Both the position numbers and the translations under genes were made by a program. Positions 1 to 9,314 of a stretch of 64,000 nt of DNA are shown piece after piece. The DNA is taken from assembly GCA_012520915.1 (NCBI GenBank), contig JAAYNJ010000022.1, forward strand, positions 1-64,000. Direction: 5' to 3'. Every line of letters begins with the position of its first letter. Position 1 is the stretch's first letter. The stretch is from Oscillospiraceae bacterium. GTDB taxonomy: Bacteria; Bacillota; Clostridia; Oscillospirales; Ruminococcaceae. Below the pieces are notes generated by a model. The model was given only the letters and a program-made list of their open reading frames with translations. It searched no databases and had not been told where the DNA came from.

Positions 1-12
1 AATTTGTGGTTT

Positions 13-55
13 AAAAAGACAACATATAAGTCTGAGGACAACAAAAAAGACAACA
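13..55. repeat. Short direct repeat at the window edge
   Basis: AAAAAGACAACA occurs at 13-24 and again at 44-55, with a third partial copy GACAACA at 37-43. The copies lie in a gene-free, A-rich stretch that begins outside the window. It could be low-complexity drift or the edge of something larger; nothing here assigns a function. Confidence 0.3.
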
Positions 56-144
56 AATTTCCAATTTATACTGCTGAATAGTACTTGATAATACTTTTAT
101 CAAAACGCCGAAAATGCGTGTATTACAAGATAATGGGTGATAAT

Positions 145-642
145 ATGTTAAACGAGAAACAATTCCCGACGATGAAGCCTTTGGGCGGACAAACGCTTGA
201 AAACCAAACTTCCGACGAATTGACCGATAATAATTGTGACACTGTAACGACCGTTTTTAATAAATTGGACCTTTCCAAGGTGAAGATAGAACCTCTATTT
301 GAGGATACGGTCGACTTTGAAACTTTTTCGAAGTCTGATTTTAGGGTCGTAAAAGTTTTGAATTGTGAAGAAGTCCCGAAATCAAAAAAGCTTTTGAAAT
401 TTACCCTGGATGACGGTTCGGAAGAGGAAAGAACCATCCTTTCAGGAATCAAGGAATATTATGACGCAGAAGACTTAATCGGTAAAACCTTGGTAGCAAT
501 AACAAATTTACCGGAAAGAAAGATGATGGGATTGCCGTCACAGGGTATGGTAATATCTGCGGTGTGTGAATACGATGGAGAAGAAAAACTGGACCTTCTA
601 ATCTTGGATGACAACATACCCGCGGGAGCAAAGTTGTTTTAA
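145..642 (+). CDS. Stand-alone tRNA-binding protein (MetRS C-terminal / CsaA-like)
   Basis: The last ~110 residues form the OB-fold tRNA-binding domain found at the C-terminus of methionyl-tRNA synthetase and in CsaA/Arc1p/EMAP-II proteins. Visible hallmarks are FSKSDFRVVKVL, the LSGIKEYY segment, the NLPERKMMGLPSQGM strand-loop and the closing PAGAKLF. Before it is a ~55-residue non-conserved N-terminal extension that resembles a linker. Starts at 85 (TTG) and 133 (ATG) are also open; 145 is preferred because GGGTGA lies six bases upstream. The catalytic HIGH/KMSKS domains of a full MetRS are absent, so it is either a free-standing trans-acting tRNA-binding factor or the retained tail of a second metG. 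By family knowledge it would bind the outer corner of tRNA in the cytoplasm. It is monocistronic and followed by a good terminator. Confidence 0.8.
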   Translation: MLNEKQFPTMKPLGGQTLENQTSDELTDNNCDTVTTVFNKLDLSKVKIEPLFEDTVDFETFSKSDFRVVKVLNCEEVPKSKKLLKFTLDDGSEEERTILSGIKEYYDAEDLIGKTLVAITNLPERKMMGLPSQGMVISAVCEYDGEEKLDLLILDDNIPAGAKLF

Positions 643-666
643 GTTAAAAAAGAAGATAATAATATA

Positions 667-702
667 AAACCTGGTCGAGCAGCTTTTCTCGACCCGGTTT
701 TT
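667..702 (+). terminator. Rho-independent terminator after the tRNA-binding protein gene
   Basis: GGTCGAG at 673-679 pairs with CTCGACC at 688-694. The stem is extended by AAACC/GGTTT past one mismatch and runs into a T-tract at 698-702. It ends the upstream transcript. The remaining bases to 913 hold no gene I can recognise. Confidence 0.8.
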
Positions 703-913
703 AATATTGCGCTTTATTTCAAGTCATCGATTTGAAAAAGAGAACCGCCGAAAAGCGATTTAAAGGAATTTTTGTTTAAAATATTTAAAACTCTTCGTCC
801 AAAAAAGAATGTGTAAGGGTGAATTTTCTGTTTTAATAAAGTTATGCGAAAAACTGCAAATACTTTTGTTACCTTATGTATCCGTTCATTCCGTAAAAAG
901 GCGGCGCAATTAA

Positions 914-2434
914 CTAAAATCTAAGTGCCTTTGCAATATCGCCTGCCGTCATGGAGATGTTTCCATATTTTTCGGAAGCTCTTTTTCCTGCTTTAGCGTG
1001 TTCATAAACCCCAAGCAGTGCTGCTTTCTCCATACTGATTCGCGGGTTTGCGGCCAGAGCACAGATAGTTCCCGCCAAAACATCTCCGCTTCCCGCCGTT
1101 GCCATGCCGTTGCATCCTCCAATCGAAATATACGCCTCGCCGTTTGGAAGAGCTATTACGGTTCTTGCGCTTTTGAGAACGATAATAATATTGTATCGCT
1201 TGGATAATCCCTGGGCTGTTCCGATAAGATCATCCAATATAACTGAATTGTCGCAACCCATAAGTCTTGCCATCTCCCCCACATGAGGTGTAAGGACGGT
1301 CTCAGCCTTTCTATCCTTTAGCATGTTCATAAGTTCGAGGTCTTCTGCCAGAATATTTAGCCCGTCTGCATCTATAATAAGGCGTTTTTCGCTCTTAACA
1401 GCAGCCTCTGTTAGGATATATGTATTTGTCTGTCGTCCAAGCCCCGGACCGACAAGTATGGATTTTGCCTGCTTTTTCTCTTTTTCAAACAAAGAAATAA
1501 GTTCCGTTTCCGCACAGTCTTCCGAATATCCGATAAAGATAGCCTCTGGTACATTAGTTAACAGGGCAGTCCTGTTTTTTTCGGAACTGAGAACACGGAC
1601 AACGCCTGCACCACTCCTGTATGAGGCTTTGCTTGCCAGGATTGCGGCACCGCCCATATTCCCGCTTCCGGCGACTATAAGGGCAGTGCCGAAAATTCCT
1701 TTATGTGAATCGTCCGGCCTATGTTTTTCTTCGGAAAAGTCTTCGGCTTCCAGAAGCTTTAGATTTGTAGGCATTTCCTCTATCGCACAAGACGGAAATC
1801 CGATGTCTTTAACAACTACCTCGCCCGCCATCTCCGCTCCGGGAAACAATAGAAGACCTCTTTTTAACCCGCCGAAACTTATTGTTTTATGAGCTCTTAC
1901 GGCAACCCCGCATATCTTTCCTGTCTTCGAGTTTATACCTGACGGTACATCTAAAGCGTATATGGTAGCGGGCAGGGAATTAATGAGGTTTATTGCAGCT
2001 TTTTGTATTCCCTCGATAGACCCTTTGCATGCGGTGCCGATTATGGCATCGCATATTAAATCTGCCGAGGACAATCTTTCTTCGGTTTTTTTAAAATCGC
2101 TTTCTTCATTTAAGAAATAAATGGGAATTTTGAGAGCTCTAAGCGAAGAAAGATGAGTTTTTCCGACTGACTTTATCTTGTCTTCCTCGCCTACTATAAA
2201 AACTTCAGGTCTATAACCTTTGCAGAAAAGTTGTCTCGCAAGCGCAAGTCCGTCTCCTCCGTTATTTCCGGTACCGCAAAAGATAGCTATCGAGGAATCG
2301 GGAGTGAACTCATCAATTATTTCTTCGAAAACGCCCCTCGCCGCATTTTCCATAAGAATAAAAGAAGGAATATCATATACTTCTATAACTCTTTTATCCA
2401 GCGCCGACATTTCTTCCCCTGTATATATGTACAT
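914..2434 (-). CDS. nnr: Bifunctional NAD(P)H-hydrate epimerase / ADP-dependent NAD(P)H-hydrate dehydratase
   Basis: This repair enzyme restores NAD(P)H from its hydrated forms (NADHX): the N-terminal YjeF_N domain epimerises R and S forms and the C-terminal ribokinase-like domain dehydrates S-NAD(P)HX using ADP. Visible N-domain signatures are FCGTGNNGGDGLALARQL near residues 52-69 and LDVPSGINSKTG. C-domain signatures are GSGNMGGAAILASKASYRSG, VGPGLGR, DADGLNIL, TPHVGEMARL and NGMATAGSGDVLAG near the end. At 506 residues it matches the fused bacterial family. The ATG is preceded by GGAG at good spacing. It stands alone, without the acpS or alr neighbours common elsewhere. Confidence 0.95.
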   Translation of the reverse strand: MYIYTGEEMSALDKRVIEVYDIPSFILMENAARGVFEEIIDEFTPDSSIAIFCGTGNNGGDGLALARQLFCKGYRPEVFIVGEEDKIKSVGKTHLSSLRALKIPIYFLNEESDFKKTEERLSSADLICDAIIGTACKGSIEGIQKAAINLINSLPATIYALDVPSGINSKTGKICGVAVRAHKTISFGGLKRGLLLFPGAEMAGEVVVKDIGFPSCAIEEMPTNLKLLEAEDFSEEKHRPDDSHKGIFGTALIVAGSGNMGGAAILASKASYRSGAGVVRVLSSEKNRTALLTNVPEAIFIGYSEDCAETELISLFEKEKKQAKSILVGPGLGRQTNTYILTEAAVKSEKRLIIDADGLNILAEDLELMNMLKDRKAETVLTPHVGEMARLMGCDNSVILDDLIGTAQGLSKRYNIIIVLKSARTVIALPNGEAYISIGGCNGMATAGSGDVLAGTICALAANPRISMEKAALLGVYEHAKAGKRASEKYGNISMTAGDIAKALRF

Positions 2435-3065
2435 GATTACTCCATAATTTAGAATATGTTACGTATCAATACTGCTGTTGAACGGTTATAAGATTGGGAT
2501 TTCCAGAAATTTTTGTCTAAACAAGAACTAATTGATCTGCAAACAATTTTTATCTAAGATTATTCGTCTCAAATAGAACCGTTTATCTGGATGTGATGCA
2601 AATAAAAATCAATTAAATTTTAACATATCAGAAAATCTACATATAGTAAAATCTGAAAAAGGCAAAAACAAAAAAATAATGTTAAAGGATGATATAAAAA
2701 AGATAATGCAATGAAATCCTTTTTAGCAAATACTGATATTAAAACTAATTTGAGTTATACATAGACGAAACGGACATTTTCTTAGTTGCCCAAGAGAAAT
2801 GTTTGAGAGCAAAACAGGGTGAATCATAAAAGCATACGGCCGATTTGTGATTCTTTCATCGAAACTAAACGGGGATTTTTAACATTTTAAATTTAATCTA
2901 AACCTCTGTTCTACATGCATATTTTGCGAATATATAATGGGCACGAAACTCTGAAAGCCCGTTGATTTTTCAGCGGGCTTTCCTTACTTGAGGAATATAT
3001 GAAATTGTCACTACTTTATAGCCGCCTGAAAAAGACAACTACACTTTTGTTCTACCTAAAGATTT
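2435..3065. other. Gene-free stretch, 631 bp
   Basis: No ORF here is supported. The stretch is AT-rich and separates the start of nnr from the end of the rbsD operon. One short plus-strand reading around 2753-2830 (reads FELYIDETDIFLVAQEKC) looks faintly like a transposase core, but it is broken by stops and I do not assign it. One clear hairpin is listed separately. Confidence 0.5.
2953..2982. terminator. Hairpin downstream of the rbsD operon
   Basis: GAAAGCCCG at 2953-2961 pairs perfectly with CGGGCTTTC at 2974-2982 around a 12-base loop. It lies about 85 bp past the rbsD stop on the minus strand and is the best candidate for the end of that operon. No strong T-tract follows on either strand, so its efficiency is uncertain. 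Confidence 0.55.
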
Positions 3066-3461
3066 TTAAAAAGCTACACCGGAAATCAGAATTACATTTG
3101 CAAAAGAAGTGCATTCCCCTGTACGTATGATACCGCGAGAACTTTGGGTTAATTTTTTAAAATCCTCGTGAGAAACATATTCTATTTTTACGTCTCCAAG
3201 TAACTCCAGTATACTTTTATACATTTCTGGCGAAACATCAATTATCTCAGATGCCAGGATGGCACCCTCAATTTTGAGTTCACTTAAAACGGTTTCGAGT
3301 GTCTGTGGAAGAGTCGGAGTCCCGAATGTAAGGGCAAGATCAATCCGCTTAGGGCCATCGGATATAGGTAAGCCGCAGTCGCAGATAGTAAGCATATCGG
3401 TATGTCCCATCTCGGCGACAAGGGCTGAAGCAGGGGCGTTGAGCAGAGTTGATTTTTTCAT
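3066..3461 (-). CDS. rbsD: D-ribose pyranase (RbsD/FucU family)
   Basis: This mutarotase interconverts pyranose and furanose forms of a transported sugar, classically beta-ribopyranose to beta-ribofuranose before phosphorylation. At 131 residues it is close to the usual ~139. The sequence shows the N-terminal LLNAPASALVAEMGHTD block with His20, the CDCGLPI segment with Asp28, and the C-terminal RTGECTSFANVIL block. In most family members the last block carries a tyrosine (PYANIIL) where this protein has phenylalanine, so substrate preference may differ. The start has GGGAG eight bases upstream. It is the last gene of the minus-strand sugar operon, 21 bp after an esterase gene. Ribose is inferred from family only; another pentose or deoxyhexose is possible. 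Confidence 0.92.
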   Translation of the reverse strand: MKKSTLLNAPASALVAEMGHTDMLTICDCGLPISDGPKRIDLALTFGTPTLPQTLETVLSELKIEGAILASEIIDVSPEMYKSILELLGDVKIEYVSHEDFKKLTQSSRGIIRTGECTSFANVILISGVAF

Positions 3462-3482
3462 GTTAAATTCTCCCGATGAATA

Positions 3483-4457
3483 TTAGGTGTTTGCCTTGAA
3501 AAACCCACACATGCGATCAAGGGCAGCGAAAGTCTCCTCGTAGGTGCGAAGTATAAAAGCGTGTGGCATACCTTTATAGATTTCGCATTCGACCATTACA
3601 CCGGCATCGGCCAATTTTTGGGCGTAGATTAGACCGTCATCAAGTAATGCATCGCATTCAGCCTGAATGAACAGGGCGCTTGGAAAACCGGTAACGTCTT
3701 CAGTCCAGAAAGGAGAGACAAGCGGGTTTTTAAGGTCGACATCCAAGGTGAGATATCTTTTTATTGTGGTCGACATCATCTCTTTTTGATTCTCCTGTGA
3801 ATTGCCGCTACCGGAGCTATAAACCTCATACGATTTTTTATAGATATCACCTGACATGTCGGTTGCAGGATAAATAAGTATTTGGCTCTTAAAGAGGTCT
3901 TCTCCGGAGCTTCGCGCCATCACGCATAGAGCTGCGGTAAAATTACCTCCGCCGCTGTCGCCTGATAAACAAAGTCGCCCAGCATCGATTCCAAATCTGC
4001 CGGCATTATCTATAATCCACAGAATCGCATCATAGCAGTCCTCAAGACCTTTGGGAAATTTGTATTCAGGAGCGAGCCGGTACTCAATTGAAAAAGCGGC
4101 GAAACCTGTATTGGCGGCGATATAGGAAGGGACGAAGTCGTGGGTTTCGACGCTACAAGTGACGAAGCCTCCACCGTGAATGAATATATAGGCCGGAGAA
4201 TTATCATTCATGTTTTTTGGAATGTATGATTTTACCTTCAGCTCTGCACCGTCCCGAGCATGAAATGTGTGATAAAGCTTATCAAGTTTATCGTCCACCG
4301 AATAGGGTGCCGTGATACTATGATAAAACTTTTCCTCCTCACATACGATTTCGGTTCTAAGCGAAGGCTCGAAGCCTGTATAGAAATCGGGCTCAAGGTT
4401 GACTTTGGGGTTAAGCGGGCCGTAGTCACAATCGGTAAATTTTTTATATTCTAACAT
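3483..4457 (-). CDS. Alpha/beta hydrolase, hormone-sensitive-lipase type esterase
   Basis: A 324-residue carboxylesterase of the alpha/beta-hydrolase fold-3 (HSL/AES) family. The oxyanion-hole motif HGGG is at residues 94-97 and the nucleophile elbow GDSGGG places the catalytic serine at 168. The acid is probably in ECDALLDDG and the histidine in GMPHAF near the C-terminus. There is no signal peptide, so it is predicted cytoplasmic. It lies between a second esterase and rbsD in one operon, 21 bp from each, suggesting it removes acyl groups from an imported sugar ester. The ester is not identifiable from sequence. An acetyl-hydrolase role for xylose or arabinose esters is one possibility. Confidence 0.88.
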   Translation of the reverse strand: MLEYKKFTDCDYGPLNPKVNLEPDFYTGFEPSLRTEIVCEEEKFYHSITAPYSVDDKLDKLYHTFHARDGAELKVKSYIPKNMNDNSPAYIFIHGGGFVTCSVETHDFVPSYIAANTGFAAFSIEYRLAPEYKFPKGLEDCYDAILWIIDNAGRFGIDAGRLCLSGDSGGGNFTAALCVMARSSGEDLFKSQILIYPATDMSGDIYKKSYEVYSSGSGNSQENQKEMMSTTIKRYLTLDVDLKNPLVSPFWTEDVTGFPSALFIQAECDALLDDGLIYAQKLADAGVMVECEIYKGMPHAFILRTYEETFAALDRMCGFFKANT

Positions 4458-4478
4458 TTTATTCTCACCAGTTTATTA

Positions 4479-5651
4479 TTATTCTGAAATTATAAGCTCT
4501 TTAGTAACAGGGTCGCGTCTGAACCTCTTCATAAAATCCCACACGAGTTCCGGCATAGTTGCTATTGGCCAGTGGGGTTGCCCCTCAACGCTTATGAAAC
4601 GAAGTGTGTTTTCTCCCTCGTCGTTGAAAAAGTCTCCCACAAAATGTCGTACACCGAGAACCGTTTTTATCTCTGTTTCATCGCAAGGGAAACCGAGGTT
4701 GCGTTCAACCTCATTATCGCTTCCGCGGCAAGCAATACATTCCTGCAGACTGACATCTCTACAGCGCATTGAATAAAGACGTTTTTGCAGGAGATCAACC
4801 TTGTCCTCCACTTTACGATGACGAATCCTCGGTCGTTGTTCGTCTCTGGTAGGATCTTTTCCGTAAGACATACTGTGACGATCAGGACCGAAACTTTCAT
4901 CTCCCAATATGGAGTTCTCGTTAACGGGAAACATTTCAAGCGATTCCTCCTGTCCGCAGATTATGATGACGGGAAGATCGTAACTCCTTACATTTTCAGT
5001 GTCGGAAGGACTGATATAGTAATCTTCAGGATAGAGATACATACCGCAAGGTCCGACGGCAGCGAAGATTTCAGGATGACGAAGCGAAACCTCATTGGTC
5101 TTGCGACCGCCTTGGGAGTAACCGCTGCTGTATATTCTGCTCTCGTCAACAGGATATTTTGATTTGACGATGTCAAGAATACGCATAATATTCGATTCAT
5201 TGTGGTTCTGCGGCGATACAACAATCATCTCTTCGCGTCCTGCAATAGGCAGAAAACCTGTTGACTCCTCCCAGTGTATGGGCATGCTACCGCCATGAAG
5301 CACAAACAGAAGGGGATAGAGGCGATCTTTGTTCTGAAGCTCATACATTGAAAGCGGAGTATAGCAGGACCACTTTGTGTAGATGTCACCGGACTCATAA
5401 AGTTCCTTTTTTAATCCTATGCTTTCATAGTATTTGAGTAGTTCAGAGTCCATCTCGTCTTCATAAAGGATATATGGCTTCATGGTCGAGACCATCTGCT
5501 CGCCGTAAGGGCTGTCGATGATGGCGTCAAAATCAACTTTGCCGGGGCGAGCCATATCCTGTATGCGCAACCTCATGGGGACAAGTTGGGAATCTATATT
5601 CCAGACTCTCGGGATATCCCAAAGATATTTATTCGGATAATCGTATGCCAT
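4479..5651 (-). CDS. Alpha/beta hydrolase, PHB-depolymerase/feruloyl-esterase-like
   Basis: A 390-residue serine hydrolase. LFVLHGGS (HGG at 119-121) is the oxyanion region and SSGYSQGG supplies the nucleophile Ser179. The order of motifs and the following RHPEIFAAVGPCG segment resemble esterases of the PHB-depolymerase/feruloyl-esterase group. A histidine in GQPHWPIATMPELVWDF near residue 370 is the likely third triad member. There is no secretion signal. It is unrelated in detail to the esterase immediately downstream, so the operon carries two independent ester-cleaving enzymes. GGAG precedes the ATG by eight bases. Placement between rbsC and the second esterase implies activity on what the transporter brings in. 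The precise substrate is unknown. Confidence 0.8.
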   Translation of the reverse strand: MAYDYPNKYLWDIPRVWNIDSQLVPMRLRIQDMARPGKVDFDAIIDSPYGEQMVSTMKPYILYEDEMDSELLKYYESIGLKKELYESGDIYTKWSCYTPLSMYELQNKDRLYPLLFVLHGGSMPIHWEESTGFLPIAGREEMIVVSPQNHNESNIMRILDIVKSKYPVDESRIYSSGYSQGGRKTNEVSLRHPEIFAAVGPCGMYLYPEDYYISPSDTENVRSYDLPVIIICGQEESLEMFPVNENSILGDESFGPDRHSMSYGKDPTRDEQRPRIRHRKVEDKVDLLQKRLYSMRCRDVSLQECIACRGSDNEVERNLGFPCDETEIKTVLGVRHFVGDFFNDEGENTLRFISVEGQPHWPIATMPELVWDFMKRFRRDPVTKELIISE

Positions 5652-5687
5652 TACATCAACTCCTTTTGATGATCGATATGAGACTGC

Positions 5688-6680
5688 TTAACGCGCACCC
5701 CCGGCGAGAAGTTTTCTAGTCCTGATATCATCAAGGTAAACGGCAAGCAGAATGATGATTCCTTTGGCTATGTACTGATAGAAGGAGTCAAGACCAAGCA
5801 GATTGAGCCCGTTATTTATAAAACCGATAATAAAAGCTCCTATAACGGTACCGAGAACACCGCCACGCCCGCCGCCCATTGAGGTTCCTCCGAGAACAAC
5901 GGCTGCGATGGCGTCCAACTCCATTGCCTCTCCCAAAGCCGGCTGCATTGAGCAGTTGCGACTCGTATAAACAAGTCCGGCAAGACCCGAACAGAAACCC
6001 GAAACTATATAGACAAATACGCGAACTCTTTTAACGTTGATTCCTGCGAAGAGTGCCGCCTTCATATTGCCCCCCATCGCATACATATGACGGCCGAGTT
6101 TAGTGCGAGCCATGACGATATATGTCAAGATGATGATGACCGTCATATAAATTACGGGATAAGGCAAAAAACCTAGCGAACCGCCTCCGAAAGCAAGGAA
6201 GCTTTTATTGGTAAGTCTTATTGAGGCAGCCGAAGTTATGACATAGACCATGCCACGCAATATACTCCTCATGGAAGAAGTGACAATAAATGGTGGAAGA
6301 CCTGTATTGGAGAGGATGGTGCCGGTAATGGAACCGACAAACATACAGGCTGTAAGCGCTGTTATTGCACAAAGCCAAAAAGGCAAGCCTGCTAAAGACA
6401 TAAGCGAGGCAATCATGCCCGACAACGCCATGATGGAACTTGTAGAAAGGTCAATGCCCCCCTGCGTGAATACCATGGTCAGAGCACAACCTATGTATAG
6501 GTTACAGGAGATTTGACGCGAAACGTTAATCAGATTATTTGCTTTGAGGAATACAGGTGACATTAGAGACAGCGCCGTGAAAATGAATACAAGGAAAATA
6601 AGCTGTGCGGCGTACTGCTTGAGCGTCGTTTTTATAACGTTCCAACTATCCGAAAAAAATGACGATGATTTAGTTGCCAT
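5688..6680 (-). CDS. rbsC: Ribose-type sugar ABC transporter permease
   Basis: A 330-residue polytopic membrane protein of the RbsC/XylH family, with about eight to ten hydrophobic spans. Family blocks seen are TQGGIDLSTSSIMALSGM near the second span, YAMGGNMKAALFAGINVKRV (the loop that contacts the ATPase), and the glycine-rich AAVVLGGTSMGGGRGGVLGTVIGA segment towards the C-terminus. It forms the inner-membrane channel for a monosaccharide delivered by the lipoprotein encoded upstream. It follows rbsA by 24 bp. The family also transports xylose, galactose, allose and AI-2, so the sugar cannot be read from the permease. Confidence 0.93.
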   Translation of the reverse strand: MATKSSSFFSDSWNVIKTTLKQYAAQLIFLVFIFTALSLMSPVFLKANNLINVSRQISCNLYIGCALTMVFTQGGIDLSTSSIMALSGMIASLMSLAGLPFWLCAITALTACMFVGSITGTILSNTGLPPFIVTSSMRSILRGMVYVITSAASIRLTNKSFLAFGGGSLGFLPYPVIYMTVIIILTYIVMARTKLGRHMYAMGGNMKAALFAGINVKRVRVFVYIVSGFCSGLAGLVYTSRNCSMQPALGEAMELDAIAAVVLGGTSMGGGRGGVLGTVIGAFIIGFINNGLNLLGLDSFYQYIAKGIIILLAVYLDDIRTRKLLAGGAR

Positions 6681-6704
6681 ATGATAACCCTCTCTAAAAC
6701 ATAT

Positions 6705-8186
6705 TTAAATGTGTACAGCGTGTTTCATAATTTCTTCCTGAGATATCTCATCATGCTCGAGTATCCTGGAAACAGATCCCTCACGCATGACGACGACACG
6801 GTCACTCATATTGATTATCTCGGGAAGTTCCGAGGAGATCATGATTATCGCCATACCTTGTTTGGCAAGGTCGTTCATCAGGGCGTATATTTCAGACTTT
6901 GACCCAACGTCAATGCCTCTGGTCGGCTCGTCTAGAATAAGAACCTTTGGCTTGGTAGCCAACCAGCTTGCCAAAACGCACTTTTGTTGATTCCCGCCCG
7001 ATAGATTCTGCATTGCCGTCAGTTGCGACGTTGTTACAATTTTCAGCTGTTTAATAAAGGATTCGGTTATTTCCTCTTCCTTTTTAAAATTGACGTATAT
7101 ACCGCGTATAAAATCTTTCAATACCTTTATAGTAGTATTAAAGCGCATTGTATGTAGAGGATATATACCTTCCTCACGTCGGTTTTCGGGGACGTATCCG
7201 ATTTTATTGTTATATGCTTCGATTGGCCTTTTAAATATGACCTTTTCTCCGTTGAGGAATATTTCGCCTGATAAAAGATGATCGAATCCGAGAATACCCC
7301 TGACCGTCTCAGTGCGCCCTGCGCCGACAAGACCTGAAAGACCGAGTATCTCGCCTTCACGCACATCAAAGCTGACGTTGCTGACTTTTGTCGTGGTTAT
7401 ATTTTTTATACTCAACACAATCTTTTTGGATTTGTTATAGGTACGGGTATAGTAACTTGTTATCTCGCGACCAACCATATGACGAACTATCTCGTCATTG
7501 TTGGTTTCATTGATTTTCATAGTAGTTACCGTTTCGCCGTCACGCAGTATCGTGACTCTGTCTGCAATTAGGGAAAGCTCCGACAATTTGTGAGAAATAT
7601 AAATTATTCCGATTCCCTGAGCTTTCAATCTGTGTATACACTCAAACAAAGCGTCGATTTCTTTGTCTGAAAGTGCCGAGGTCGGCTCGTCCATAACGAT
7701 TATTTTTGCTTTAAAAGAAACCGCTTTCACGATTTCTAACATCTGTTGTTCGGCGATAGAAAGTTCAATCGGCTTCTTGTAGACGTCAAGTTCAATCCCA
7801 AGATCGTCTACAAATTGCTGAGCTTTTGAATACATGGTTTTATAATCAATGAAACCGTTTTTTAAAGGTTCGCGGTGTACAAATATATTTTCTGCGACCG
7901 ACAGATAGGGTATAAGAACCAGCTCCTGATGGATAATGCTGATACCGGCATCACGAGCTGCCAGGACGCTGTCTATATGAGAATCCTGGCCTTCAATAAA
8001 AATTTCGCCCTCGTCCCTTTGATAAATACCCCCAAGGACATTTATCAAGGTGGATTTTCCGGCACCGTTTTCGCCCACCAACGCAAGGACTTCACCCTTC
8101 TCAAGTGTCAGGTTGACGGACTTAAGAGCGTAAACGCCGGGGAATTTTTTGTGGATATTTGTCATTTCCAGCAAATGCGTGCTCAA
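6705..8186 (-). CDS. rbsA: Ribose-type sugar ABC transporter, double ATPase subunit
   Basis: The protein has two fused ABC ATPase domains. The first has Walker A GENGAGKST, signature LSIAEQQMLEI and Walker B IIVMDEPTSAL. The second has the degenerate Walker A GLVGAGRTE typical of RbsA/MglA/XylG, signature LSGGNQQKCVLASW and Walker B VLILDEPTRGID. It energises uptake at the inner face of the membrane. I use a TTG start at 8186, because AGGGAGG lies six bases ahead of it; an in-frame GTG at 8207 overlaps that ribosome binding site. The resulting 493 residues match the family. It lies between the binding protein and permease genes. Confidence 0.93.
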   Translation of the reverse strand: MSTHLLEMTNIHKKFPGVYALKSVNLTLEKGEVLALVGENGAGKSTLINVLGGIYQRDEGEIFIEGQDSHIDSVLAARDAGISIIHQELVLIPYLSVAENIFVHREPLKNGFIDYKTMYSKAQQFVDDLGIELDVYKKPIELSIAEQQMLEIVKAVSFKAKIIVMDEPTSALSDKEIDALFECIHRLKAQGIGIIYISHKLSELSLIADRVTILRDGETVTTMKINETNNDEIVRHMVGREITSYYTRTYNKSKKIVLSIKNITTTKVSNVSFDVREGEILGLSGLVGAGRTETVRGILGFDHLLSGEIFLNGEKVIFKRPIEAYNNKIGYVPENRREEGIYPLHTMRFNTTIKVLKDFIRGIYVNFKKEEEITESFIKQLKIVTTSQLTAMQNLSGGNQQKCVLASWLATKPKVLILDEPTRGIDVGSKSEIYALMNDLAKQGMAIIMISSELPEIINMSDRVVVMREGSVSRILEHDEISQEEIMKHAVHI

Positions 8187-8315
8187 TAATTGACCTCCCT
8201 TCTTCACAAATCATGGATTATGCAGTTAGAAAAACCATTTTTCGGCAAGGTTGCCCGGCTAAATATCGAACAACCTTGCCTGCCACGTGTGAAAGGATGT
8301 GATTACTATTTAGTA

Positions 8316-9314
8316 TTACTCCCAAACCGCGGTATCATATTCTCCGATATTGTCTCTGTCTATAAGCCACATATCAACAATGGAGAATTCTTCGTAAGGT
8401 TTATTGTTGAGTATGGCGTCGGCGACAACAACGGCCTGTTTGGCAAGGCCGACGGGAGAATAGACCATAGTACCATACATTTCTCCGGCGGCTATCGACT
8501 GCTTAGCGGCGGGATCTCCGTCAAAACCGAATACTCTGATGTCTGTGCGGTTGAGCTGCTCGCAGATACCCTGACAGGTCATTCCTGAGTTGTCATTGTA
8601 GCAAACGAAGGCGGCAATTTCAGAGTTGGCTATTATGAGGTCCTCGCAGTCTGAGCCGACAGCGTCGCGAGAGGTACGGTCTTTGTTGACAATCTTTATG
8701 TCATCGCGCTTGAGGTCCTTTACTGCATCATTGATCCCCTCAAATCTTGCAGCGATGGAGGCGTTGGTGGGAACGTTTAGTGTCGCAATCGTGGCTCCGT
8801 CGGGGAACATATCGCAAAGATACTCGCCCAACGAATATCCGGCGGCATATGTGTCGGACTTAATAAATGCGGTGACATACTGCTGGTCCTCTTCGCCAAC
8901 CATTGAATCGGCATTGATAACAGGGATTTTTGAATCAAAAGCTTCCTGAAGGCCGGTGCCTATGGCGGTGTAGTCAACGGGAAGAACAACAAGCAAATCG
9001 ATATCCTGGATAAGAAGGTCCTCCATATTAGCTACCTGAGTATCGGCTTTGCTGGCGGAATCATTCCACACTACTTCAAAGCCAACTTTTTCTGCTTCGG
9101 CAAGGAAGGTGTCCTTGAACGTAACTGCCCACTCTGCGGTGGTATTGTGCATCGAAAGACCAACTTTGAACGTTTCCTTTTCTTCGGTTGTGGAAACAGG
9201 ATCGGACGCTTCGGGAGTATCTTCGGCTGGAGCCGGAGGAGTCTCTTCCTTCTTACATGCGGAGAAGGCGAAGATGAGGACAAGAACTAATAGAATCGCA
9301 ATTAACTTTTTCAT
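8316..9314 (-). CDS. rbsB: Sugar-binding lipoprotein of the ABC transporter (RbsB-like)
   Basis: A 332-residue periplasmic-binding-protein type 1 (Peripla_BP_4) lipoprotein. It has a lipoprotein signal peptide, lysines then a hydrophobic run, ending in a FSAC lipobox with Cys20 as the lipidated residue. An acidic, Pro/Glu-rich tether follows to about residue 50. The mature domain opens FKVGLSMHNTTAEWAVTFKD and carries the PVDYTAIGTGLQEAFDSKIPVINAD hinge block. It captures sugar outside the membrane for RbsAC. GAGGAG sits ahead of the ATG. It is the first gene of the operon behind an operator at 9558-9569. Divergence from RbsB leaves the ligand open. Confidence 0.92.
   Translation of the reverse strand: MKKLIAILLVLVLIFAFSACKKEETPPAPAEDTPEASDPVSTTEEKETFKVGLSMHNTTAEWAVTFKDTFLAEAEKVGFEVVWNDSASKADTQVANMEDLLIQDIDLLVVLPVDYTAIGTGLQEAFDSKIPVINADSMVGEEDQQYVTAFIKSDTYAAGYSLGEYLCDMFPDGATIATLNVPTNASIAARFEGINDAVKDLKRDDIKIVNKDRTSRDAVGSDCEDLIIANSEIAAFVCYNDNSGMTCQGICEQLNRTDIRVFGFDGDPAAKQSIAAGEMYGTMVYSPVGLAKQAVVVADAILNNKPYEEFSIVDMWLIDRDNIGEYDTAVWE

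Noticed and set aside
2753-2830. Possible transposase remnant (reads FELYIDETDIFLVAQEKC)
   Set aside because: Too short, flanked by stops in all frames, and no terminal inverted repeats or target duplication visible.
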